Below are positions 23,614 to 33,300 of a DNA stretch of 34,471 bases, in pieces (the first letter of the stretch is position 1; every line of letters starts with the position of its first letter). The notes under the pieces are model-generated. The model was given only the letters and a program-made list of their open reading frames with translations, ran no database searches and was not told where the DNA came from. Position numbers and translations under genes: made by a program. This DNA is from B1SED10-225 sp964501415. GTDB lineage: Bacteria; Bacillota_I; Bacilli_A; Izemoplasmatales; Izemoplasmataceae. The stretch covers positions 1 to 34,471 of the forward strand of contig CAZCSL010000017.1 in NCBI GenBank assembly GCA_964501415.1, written 5' to 3'.

Positions 23614-24345
23614 TTAATCAGTCCCATTATTAAACGCACGCAAAATAACATCATAGTAGTCCTTGAAATCATTCCATGTTGCGCCTGTTTCACTGTCGTT
23701 GACTTCCCAGATATTATCTTCGTTTCGCTCGATAGTTGGCTCATCACTTAAATTCAAACCGATTAAAGCATCAACGGTTTTATCGCGGTTGCCATCCCAG
23801 CCTAAGTCGCCAAAGCGCCAATAGTCACTTTCGGATTTTCTCATCGCTTCAAGAGAACTAGATTCAACGCGTTCATAAGATGATTCGCTACCATCTTCAT
23901 TGGCTAAGAAGAAATTACCTTCTTGAACTTGACGGACATACCAATCGGCATTTTCCTCGACATCAATCCATGTATAAAAATCATCGATATCCTCAGCGGT
24001 ATATGCTACATACCCATCAGTAGCTTCACCGGTGAATAGCGTATCTTCAATCACAATGTACTTCGCAAAGTAAACAGGATTACCGCGCATGGTAACTTCG
24101 ATCACATCATCAGCACCCGCATGGTCTTCTGATACGCGTGCCCAGTTATAAGGCAAATAGTATTCATCCAACCAAATGTCTGAAACGACGTTTTCCTCAT
24201 CAACCTCTATGTTTACCACACCAACATAGTGTCCATGAACTAAGGCATAACCATCGTACAGCCAATCTTGATCTTCGGTGCTACCACAAGCGCTAATTGT
24301 GATAAGTGCTGTTAAGGCTAGTAATAAAGTAAAAACTTTGTTCAT
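23614..24345 (-). CDS. Lipoprotein with FMN-binding-like domain and flavinylation motif
   Basis: A 243-residue lipoprotein with lipobox ISAC (Cys20). After the linker, GHYVGVVNIEVDEENVVSDI resembles the opening strands of FMN-binding domains (PF04205-type). Near the C-terminus VNDSETGATWNDF contains DSETGAT (217-223), which fits the ApbE flavin-transferase target Dxx(S/T)GA(T/S), with Thr223 as the probable FMN attachment site. Proteins of this type (RnfG, NqrC, Listeria PplA) carry covalent FMN and pass electrons outside the membrane. The middle is acidic and tyrosine/tryptophan-rich. The gene stands alone, with a ribosome site GGAGGG before ATG 24345. No apbE, ndh2 or rnf gene is in the window, so the electron partner is unknown. 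Lipoprotein status is firm; the FMN reading is probable. Confidence 0.75.
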   Translation of the reverse strand: MNKVFTLLLALTALITISACGSTEDQDWLYDGYALVHGHYVGVVNIEVDEENVVSDIWLDEYYLPYNWARVSEDHAGADDVIEVTMRGNPVYFAKYIVIEDTLFTGEATDGYVAYTAEDIDDFYTWIDVEENADWYVRQVQEGNFFLANEDGSESSYERVESSSLEAMRKSESDYWRFGDLGWDGNRDKTVDALIGLNLSDEPTIERNEDNIWEVNDSETGATWNDFKDYYDVILRAFNNGTD

Positions 24346-24533
24346 ATAAAACCCTCCATTTTTTTATCCTAATTTGATCTTGTTACTTGCCTATCATAAC
24401 ATCATAGAAATAAGTTCGCATGATAAACCATAATTTTTCTAAATATGTTTTGCTTTTACAAATAAACCGTTATTTCTAGCGCTTCTTTAGAAATTATTCT
24501 AAATAAAAAAGGCTTTAAAACACCCATTTACAT

Positions 24534-24560
24534 AAAAAAGCACGCCTTTTTGGCGTGCTT
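24534..24560 (-). terminator. Terminator of the Gfo/Idh gene
   Basis: AAGCACGCC and GGCGTGCTT arms around five Ts; on the minus strand it is followed by a T run, just after the stop at 24569. Confidence 0.9.
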
Positions 24561-24568
24561 GTATAGAT

Positions 24569-25537
24569 TTATTCTTGCGGATAAGATAGACCCCATGTTT
24601 TTCTTAATCCGTCCATTTGTTTTAAAATGGCTATCGTGGTCTCATGAGGCATAGTATCACTTTCTCGTTTGCCTTTCTCAATACAGTCAATCACTTCATT
24701 AATCTCATATTCAAAACCCATCACTTGGTGTTTTTGTTCAATCGTTTTAATCAATTGATTATGTTCATCATAAACCAAGGCCTTTTCTGCGGCCCAAAAA
24801 TGCGGAAGAAAAATATGGCCTTTTGTGCCTTTGATTATCGCTTCTCTTTTTTCTTCCTTGTCTAAAGAAGCACTGAGGTAAGCTACCGCATGATCGTAGT
24901 GATAGGTGATTGTTTCTTCTAAATCTACGCCCGTTTTAAATAGCTTTACGTTAGATTCTATTTGTTTGGGTTCACCTAAGATCAAGTTTGCCAAGGTGAT
25001 GGGATAAATGCCGATATCAAGTAACGCCCCACCGCCAAGGTCTATATTAAACAAACGATCACGCTCGTTTTTTTCGGGGTTAAAATGAAAACACGCTTCT
25101 AGGGTTTTTACCTCACCGATAATGCCTTCTTTGATTAAAGCTTTTACTTTTTTGATCACAGGTAAAAACCGTGTCCACATCGCTTCCATCACAAAGAGGT
25201 TTTTCGCTTTGGCCTTCTTAAAAACATCCAAAGCTTGTTTGTGATTAAGCGTAAACGCTTTTTCACAAAGGATGTGTTTAGAGGCTTTAATAATATCAAG
25301 CATCTGTTCATAGTGAAGGCCGTGTGGGGTCGCCACATAAATACAATCGATGGTTTCATCGTTGTACAATTCTTCATAAGACCCATACGCTTTTTCTAGG
25401 TTGTATTGTTCTTTAAAAGTTAAAGCTTTCTTTTCATCTCTTGAGGCTACCGCCACCAGTTTGGCGTCCGTAACTTTAATTGCGGCGGCAAAGGCATGGG
25501 CAATTCTACCGGCGCCAATCAGACCAAATTTAATCAT
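24569..25537 (-). CDS. Gfo/Idh/MocA family oxidoreductase
   Basis: An NAD(P)-dependent oxidoreductase of 322 residues, probably acting on a sugar or cyclitol. The N-terminal Rossmann fold starts FGLIGAGRIAHAFA. The family EKP motif appears as CEKAFTLN (Ala for Pro), with YVATPHGLHYEQML before it. The C-terminal domain shows LGGGALLDIGIYPI, the conserved Asp-x-Gly-x-Tyr block lining the active site. I start at ATG 25537 because AAAGGAGAG lies before it; an upstream ATG at 25558 has none. A strong terminator follows. It lies 55 bases after the ChaN-like gene on the same strand and may be co-transcribed with it. Substrate is not predictable; dihydrodiol dehydrogenase-like members are the nearest in feel. 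Confidence 0.9.
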   Translation of the reverse strand: MIKFGLIGAGRIAHAFAAAIKVTDAKLVAVASRDEKKALTFKEQYNLEKAYGSYEELYNDETIDCIYVATPHGLHYEQMLDIIKASKHILCEKAFTLNHKQALDVFKKAKAKNLFVMEAMWTRFLPVIKKVKALIKEGIIGEVKTLEACFHFNPEKNERDRLFNIDLGGGALLDIGIYPITLANLILGEPKQIESNVKLFKTGVDLEETITYHYDHAVAYLSASLDKEEKREAIIKGTKGHIFLPHFWAAEKALVYDEHNQLIKTIEQKHQVMGFEYEINEVIDCIEKGKRESDTMPHETTIAILKQMDGLRKTWGLSYPQE

Positions 25538-25592
25538 AATTCTCTCCTTTAAGGGCATTACATTTTTATATATCGCCCGTTCTATTATTGTT

Positions 25593-26576
25593 TTAGCGTT
25601 TGTCTAAATCAACATAATCATAGACTAACTGCCAGTAATCTTCAAAAGATTTTGGTATCTTGTGCCAATTGGGATCAGGAAAATTTTGCTGGATATCTTG
25701 CAAGGTTTTACCGTTTAAAAAACCTTTATCTACGATGCATCCTTGTCGGTCTTTAAGTGGTTTTAAATAGATATAGCCATCAAAGAGTTCTTTTAACAAA
25801 ACGGGTTTATGTTGGTATAACTCAAAAGGCAAATCGCCTATTTGTGAGTTACTTAAATCCATGCCTACAGGAGAAGCAAACTCCTTAAAATAAGCCTCCA
25901 CTTCTTCTTTGCATGGCGATATTCTTTGGCCTTGATCATTTCTGGTATATTCATGTAGTTGAATGTTATAGGTTTTATTTGGCGCTAAATCATAGACTCT
26001 TTGGCCAAAGTATTGGTTTTTTGAGCCTTCAAAACGAAACTTGGTAAAGGCATGAATGGTACCGGTTAAAATAAGGATCTTTTTGCCCGTGTCTAGAACC
26101 TGTTGCTTAATGATATTGGTTCTATACGCTTCAATATCGCCTTTAGTGAAGACTAAGGCTTTATTTTCTTCGGTGTAGGGTTTTTTAAATTTAGACCAAT
26201 CAAAGCGGTAAGATAAGTTTAGAATCCGAAACTTATTTTGGTTCTTAGCTAGACTTTGATTAAAGTTAAACACCGCTTCATATAAATCCAGGTATTCTTG
26301 ATAAGGAAATATCACGTTATATGAAAACATGATGTCTCTGGCCTCATCAGCATCATAAACATCTCCTGTAATAAGCTTATCTAGTTTTTCTTGGTCTTCA
26401 CTAGCCCCAAATTCCATGCCTAAATAAGCCACCCCCGCTTGGTATAAGTGAGGGATTAATTCCTTGACAAAGAGTAGATTATCCTTAACTGCGTGGTCTT
26501 CAGATAAAAAGACAATATCTTTTTCTTTAAATACATCAACAATAAATTCTTTAGGGGATTTAAGTATTTTTAGCAT
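25593..26576 (-). CDS. ChaN/EreA/TIKI superfamily-like protein
   Basis: The 327-residue protein shows the pattern of the erythromycin esterase/ChaN/TIKI fold. IVFLSEDHAVKDN gives the early E-x-H element (Glu26, His28), YLGMEFGASEDQEKL the second acidic block, and LILTGTIHAFTKF the later glycine-His motif. In this superfamily these residues bind metal or catalyse hydrolysis. There is no signal peptide or lipobox, so it should be cytoplasmic, unlike ChaN lipoproteins. The ATG at 26576 follows GAGGTC. It precedes the Gfo/Idh gene by 55 bases. The family placement is by motif only and the substrate is unknown; a peptidase- or esterase-like hydrolase is the most that can be said. Confidence 0.6.
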   Translation of the reverse strand: MLKILKSPKEFIVDVFKEKDIVFLSEDHAVKDNLLFVKELIPHLYQAGVAYLGMEFGASEDQEKLDKLITGDVYDADEARDIMFSYNVIFPYQEYLDLYEAVFNFNQSLAKNQNKFRILNLSYRFDWSKFKKPYTEENKALVFTKGDIEAYRTNIIKQQVLDTGKKILILTGTIHAFTKFRFEGSKNQYFGQRVYDLAPNKTYNIQLHEYTRNDQGQRISPCKEEVEAYFKEFASPVGMDLSNSQIGDLPFELYQHKPVLLKELFDGYIYLKPLKDRQGCIVDKGFLNGKTLQDIQQNFPDPNWHKIPKSFEDYWQLVYDYVDLDKR

Positions 26577-26754
26577 GATTAGACCTCTTACATTTATTAA
26601 ACTTTATGCCTTTTATAAAATTGATTGGCATGCAGAATCATTTGAGTTCTTATTGTCTTGTGGTATATTTTATGCTTAATTTTTTGTTTTAGATGGCACA
26701 GATTTGACTTTACAAAATAATCAGCTTTGACTATTATGATTGATCCTTGGTGGT

Positions 26755-26795
26755 TCAAAAAGATATCCTCAGGCTGAAAGTACTGAGGATATCTT
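26755..26795 (-). terminator. Terminator of the protease-lipoprotein operon
   Basis: A perfect 13-bp stem, AAGATATCCTCAG with its complement, loop of ten bases; a T run follows on the minus strand. It lies six bases after the lipoprotein stop. Confidence 0.92.
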
Positions 26796-26800
26796 ATTAT

Positions 26801-27328
26801 CTAGTCTATCACATGAACAATGCGTTTAACGCTAAGGTTTTGTCCCGCAGAATTGGTAATGGTATAGATGATTTCATAGGTGCCCGCCAAATTGGTATTA
26901 ACCGTACCACTTACCGAAACGTTGGTGTCTGATGAGACCATAACCCCAGCATCTTCCCACGTATCCCCTAACATGACGGTATCAACTCCCGGCACCAATT
27001 CAATGCTAAGTTGGGATTGATCAGTCACCATGATGTAACGATCTTTAGTGAGGGTTTCTTCTTGAATAGTATATTGATAGGTTACACGAGTCAATCCAAT
27101 GACACTGCTATCTACAGTATCATTAGTGTAGATTATCTCATCGATATTCTCGCCTTTAACAAGAACCCCAGCATCTTGCCATTCTGTGTTTTGTTCAATA
27201 GTATCGTGACCGGCTTGTAGCGTTAGGGTTACCTCAGTTTTGGTTGGTTCATCGGTCTTTGATGGGTTACATGCAACCAGTAAAATGATAACCAATAAAC
27301 TTAACAATTGTAGGGGTTTTTTTAACAT
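26801..27328 (-). CDS. Lipoprotein with two DUF5011/Ig-like domains
   Basis: A 175-residue lipoprotein with lipobox LVAC (Cys20) and two tandem Ig-like domains of DUF5011 type at about residues 33-103 and 107-175. Each opens with a line such as DTIEQNTEWQDAGV or DTVMLGDTWEDAGV and closes with a GTYEIIYTIT-like strand and a final IVHVID. These domains are close relatives of the C-terminal modules of the subtilase encoded just upstream. Its ATG overlaps the end of the subtilase gene by seven bases, and the ribosome site AAAGGAAG lies inside that gene, so the two are translated together. A role as a cell-surface anchor or partner for the protease, through like-with-like Ig contacts, is plausible but inferred. 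A terminator follows at once. Confidence 0.88.
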   Translation of the reverse strand: MLKKPLQLLSLLVIILLVACNPSKTDEPTKTEVTLTLQAGHDTIEQNTEWQDAGVLVKGENIDEIIYTNDTVDSSVIGLTRVTYQYTIQEETLTKDRYIMVTDQSQLSIELVPGVDTVMLGDTWEDAGVMVSSDTNVSVSGTVNTNLAGTYEIIYTITNSAGQNLSVKRIVHVID

Positions 27329-30300
27329 AACTCATCTTCCTTTCGATTTTGCATGACCGCATCTAAACTGAGTAATGTATGATCACCAACCACGAAAATA
27401 TAGCGATAATAGGTATACTCAACCTCTTGAAAAATAGCACTATACGTAATCGTATAAACGCCTGGAATATTTTGATTTACTGTATTCTCTTTGACTGTGC
27501 AAGTTGAGGACCGCCCATCAATGATAACGGTGCATCCTTCATCGGTGAAGGCCGTGTTTACCGGAATGGTTGTTAGCGATTTATGTAATTGAAATTCAAC
27601 GCTTGGTTCTGCTTCAATGACATTCACAAGCCGTTTTACTGTGGTGTTATTATCATAAACATCACTCACGCTATATTTTATCACATACGTGCCTACATCA
27701 GTCACATCTACATCGCCGATAATTTCAATCGAATAATCACTGTGATCAAAAACATTAACGCCACCATCGTGCCATGCACTACCTTTTTGAATAGTATCAA
27801 GTGATGGCTTTAAACTAACGATAGGTGGGGTTGTATCTACCACATTAACGGTACGAGTAACCTCATGTTCATTACCATCATCATCAATGTAGCTATAAGT
27901 CACGTGATAACTTCCAACTTGATCAAGATCTACATCGGTCGTCTTATCTGTGGCGCACAGTGTGCCATCAGCATAAACACATGTCGCGCCTTCATCTGCC
28001 CAATCTGATCCAATTTCAACGAAGACATCACTTGAGCCAAGCAGCGTTAATAGAACCTCATTGTCTTCGATGACGCGAACTTCAAAGACCACCGTAAATA
28101 AATCCATATGGCTGGCACTATCAGTAATGGTTACTTCTATTTCATAAATACCGGGGGTTTCAAAATCGATTTCATGATAATACCACCAATCCCAATCATC
28201 GCTAAAATCAGGGGATATAATGACATTATAATATGGTTCATCCGATCCAAGTAAAACTTCTTTTGGGCCAGCGAGTTCGATTAGTTCTTTAAAAGGATAC
28301 TGCGAATGAATGGCTCGTATCGCGGTGTTTTCCATGGCAATACCCTCATTTGCTTCCCAACCTATAAAATGATATACATATGTTTCATCTGCATAATAAG
28401 TCGTTAAATCTGGGGGTGATAGCACACTGCCTTGTACATAGTATGCTTGATTCAGTAATCGATCTTGATAATCGATATAACGTATTTGGATAATCGGAGC
28501 TTCTAATGTTATCTCAATAGTCATCCATGTTTCGCCATTTTGAATGACAAACTGATTGACGCCTGATTCAATAAGTAATGGATTATGTGCATATTTTGAT
28601 TCAATCATATTCAAGAATGGGACTTGATAAATGACGGTTTGGTCGTTTACTAAATTGACGAATGATTGATTTAAATCATCATCAACATTAATATGTTGTG
28701 CAGATTCATCCAATTGAAGTTGATCAAAAACGGCAATTTTATCTAAATTATACGATTCAAGAAACTGCATATAGTTGATTAGCGATGTTTCAAAGGCTTC
28801 ATGGATGTAAATGGCTTCTAAATTAGGCATTTCTCCAAACGGTTGAATAGCGCCCATGACATTACGGTCCGTCCTAAAGTCCAAATCTCCTTTGAAAACG
28901 ACTGAGCTAGCATGCGATAAATAAAGGACTGCATAGTCTATCGTGATTCCATCGGGAAAAACGATAGATTCTAAGTTTTCTGTCATCATAAACGCATTAT
29001 TATCTATACGCCGAACACTATCGGGAAGGATGATATGCTCAATCCCGCTTTCTTGAAAAGCGCTTGTCCCGATTGAAACAACCTGTTCAGGAATGGTGAG
29101 TGTCCTTAAGGCGCGAGCGCCCATAAAGGCTTCTTGTGGAATATGGGTGATGGCATTTGACAGGTCAATATGGCTAACTTTATTGGCCTCTCTAAAAACC
29201 CCTCGGCCAATCGTTTGAACTTCATTGCTCATCGTGACAGACTCAAGGTGCTGCGCGCCTGAAAAAGCATAAGCATTAATGTGTCGGATGTTTTTTGGAA
29301 CGGTGAGATTTCTATTTGGATTAGCACTAGGATAAATCAAAAGTTTACTTTGATCTATAGACAATAGCATATCATCGATTACAATAAAGCGACTATTGTC
29401 TTGATCGACTGAAATATAGGCGAGTCCAGTCATATTCGCTAAGGCGTCGGTATGCATGGTAGTTACCGATGCCCCGATTTCTAAGGTCGTAATCGTTGAA
29501 CTACGGTTGAACAAAAGACCCGGCAAATGATTGACGCGTTCAGGAATGACAAGCGATTGTAAATCGGTCATTGCAAACGCTTCAGGATGAATCGATTCTA
29601 AAGTCTCAGGCAGCTTTAGCGATTGAATAGGCGTATCAAAAAACAATCCTTGGGTGATAGTCTTTAAATACGAGGGAAGTTTAATCGTCTTTAAGTTGTC
29701 CATACTAGCAAACGCATTCATGCCAATAAAGTCAATAGAATCGGGCAAAGTCAATGTTTCAGTTTGGCTAACATAACTAAAAGCGAGTCGATCGATATGG
29801 GTAATACGTGCCTCGCTTGCAAACTCAATTTTGGCAAGATGTACGGCATCAAGAAAAGCCGATTTACCAATGGAATCAACATGCTTAGGAATCATAATTG
29901 ATTCCAAGCTTTCAGCATGATTAAAAGCATATGGTCTGATGATTTCTAGTTGGTTTGGCAGATGAACCTCGCGAAGATTGGTCGCACGGTAAAAAGCGCG
30001 GGTTCCAATATCACGGTAATGGTCTTCAAAGATGACTTCTTCAACCGTTTTATTACCTAAAAACACCCCTGTGTTCATACGCTTAATATAATAAATATCC
30101 CCTTCATCGTCTTGATAATAACGAGGTAAGTTTATCACCGCATCGTTGCCGATATAATCTGTAATGATCGCATACCCTGATGCTATAGTAAAACGGTAAT
30201 CATCATAGCTAGGGTCATCTGGGATGGTCTCAAATACCGGGTAAAGTTCAAGGTCTTGATTGGGCATGTGATGCAAGAAATATGATTTTCCGGTTTCATC

Positions 30301-33300
30301 GACCCAATCCACTAAGACTTGATCTTCAACATAGACGACATAATCAATCGTTTCATCGAAATCATAATGTCTTAGCGTTGTTTGATCGTCATAGTGATAA
30401 TGGATGGTATAGGTTAAAGGCTCATAGTGTGCATAAAGCGTCACGCGACTCGATAGCGTTTCAGCATCAAACGCTTCTTCATAATCCTTATCGAGATACC
30501 AACCGGTAAAGTGATACCCCACTTTTTTTGCTTGAGGTAGGGTACTAAGTGTCGCGATGGACTCATGATATCGAATCTCTTCTAAATACGCCCCGCCCCT
30601 TGTGTCAAAGGTAATACTAGGATAAAGCGGCAGTTCAATCGTTTCGGTTTGATCTAAATACGTAAACGTTATATTATTTAATGTTGTATTTTTAAACGCT
30701 TGGTCAAGCTCAACGATTTCTTTAAGCAACACCTCACCAATGATTTCATCTTGATAGCGAATATCATAATCCACATTCATTTCATAATCAAAATGATATT
30801 TGTCTTTAAGCGTTTGCGGTTTTATCGTCAGTTGGTCATACGCATGCAACTCATAACCTCTTTCGTTAAACCAAACGTCTTCAAAGTCATCGATTACTGC
30901 TGTGACCATGGCTTCGCTCATGTAAATGTTTTTTAAGACGATGTTAAAGTTATTCAATACACGACTTATTTCTTCAATCCCCAATAAATCACTTGGCTCT
31001 ATTCCTCTAGATAGTAACGCTTCTTCATCGAGTTCGCGCGCGATTAAATCTTCACTCAAATACATCAAGGTATGAACTTCACTGCGGTTCGTAAAAACCC
31101 CAAATGTGTTAAAGGCCCTTTGATGAAAATAATTGACGCTAGGTGGAATAACCATTTCGAAATTTGATGCCAAAACTGGATAGTGAAGTAAGATAGTCAT
31201 GGTATCATCATAAAGAACGCCTTGATGGCTTGAAAAGAAAGGATTGTCAGGATGCACATGTATCGCTTTTAGATTGAATAAATTGAGCTCATCGGGCAAT
31301 TTTTCAACCTGTTTGCCAAGCACTAGCACTTCTAAATGTTCTTGGAAATCCAGGGCTGTGGTTTCAACGGTTGTGATACTATCGGGTAGGATAAATTCGC
31401 TCTTTGTTCTTTGGGTTGGGTAAAGCACTAGTGTTGTCATGGCTTTATCGTAAAGAACGCCATCAACGCTGGTAAAATGAGCGTTATCGGGATGTACATC
31501 AATCCAATCAAAATCACCCATGTTATGAAGTGACGTTAAGAAAGGCACAAAAGCGTTATCGCCAATCGATTTAACATTTTTACCAATCGATACATAGGAA
31601 AGATCGGTAATAATAAAAAACCCAAAGTCTTCAACAATTTCAACTGAATCAGGTAAAACAATGTCGCTTAAATGATGGACAAAGTAAAAGGCTTCGGTTT
31701 CAATGGTGGTTAGGTTACCGTCTTTTGCAAACTCGATTTGACTGATAGAACTTTCAAAAAACCCATGGGTTTCAATAACTTCAAGGTTTTCACTTAACGT
31801 TATTCGGTGCATATCATAAAGCGAGGCAAAAGCATAGGGTGCGATGACTTTGATCGGTAGGTCTTTTTCATACTCTGGTAGATTAACGGTTCTTTCATCG
31901 CCGTGATAACTGACAACTGAAACATGCACATCATGGGTTTTATATAAAAATAAATCACGATGGGTTTCATCTTCATAGGCAGCCCATTGTTTATAAAAAA
32001 CGGTATCTTGGGTTAAAAGATCGTGATATAGTGAAACTTCGTTGTTTCCTTCTTGGTCATAGCTCCAGCCCCCATAGCGTAAGTACTGATGCACAGGACG
32101 CCACAGATCGACAATCGGATAATCAAGGGCGCTATATTTAACCTTTGAGGCATCCTGATACTCATCGATAAAGGTCATAGTCCCTTTTTCAGCCGTCAAA
32201 AAGGCTTCTGCATCAACCTGGCCATAGGCAAACTGCAAATCACGACCGACCATGTTTAGATCATTGGACGTGCTAATCAACATCCCATATACTTCTTCAA
32301 AGCTTGCCTCGGGATTGAGAGATAAATAAAGAGCCACAACACCGGCGACCGCCGGAGCGGAAATCGAGGTTCCTTGAACAACTTCAGTTCCACCCCCAAC
32401 TTCGAGGGTTTCGATTCTTCCCGGTGCCACCACATCAACATAACGCCCATAATTGGAATATTGAGCGAGTTCATCCCCCTCAAACGTGGTCGCACCAACA
32501 CTGAGGACTTTTGGATGTGAAGCGGGATATACTTTACTCGTTGAACTTTCATTTCCCGCCGCGGCTACAATAATAATCCCTTGTTCAATCGCGGCCTCTA
32601 ACAACGCAATGGATTGGGCCATAAATTCATCAAAAAAGAAATAAGCGGGCGCACCTAAAGACATATTGATTACATCTACATTTTCTTGCATCGCATAATG
32701 AATCGCTTCATCCAGTTCGGATTGGTATATCGTATCATAATCACTCGTTTTAATCACAATCAACTCAACGTCCGGGGCTATTCCTTGATGGGCTAAGCCA
32801 TCATAACGATGCTTAATGACCGAGGCCACAGAGGTTCCATGGCCATCCGAATCCAACACATGTTCAAGACCCACTTCAAAAGTCATGGCATTATAAGAAC
32901 GTTCTGAGACTATGCCTAAAAACCCTTCGTGATAATAATCAATGCCCGTATCAATGACCGCCACCGAGATGCCTTCACCTGTTGAATGTTGCCATGCACC
33001 AGACATATTTAACACATCGAAATGCGGGGCTTGATTGGATTCATCCCCTTGATGCATTAATTGATAAGTGCGGTGCGGAAAGACTTTGGCTAAGAGCTCA
33101 TCGTTATTACGATGAAGCTCTAAAATATCTTCAAACGTTTTGCCATCCTCAATTTCCATACGGATTGAGCCATTACGCATTTCACCGATCTTTCTTGCAT
33201 GCAGTAGTTGTTCGTAATCTTGGATGGAATCATCTTCATCTAAAGCAACGATAATTTCATCCGTTAGGTAGTAGCCATCCAAGATTTCAATGGCCTCTTT

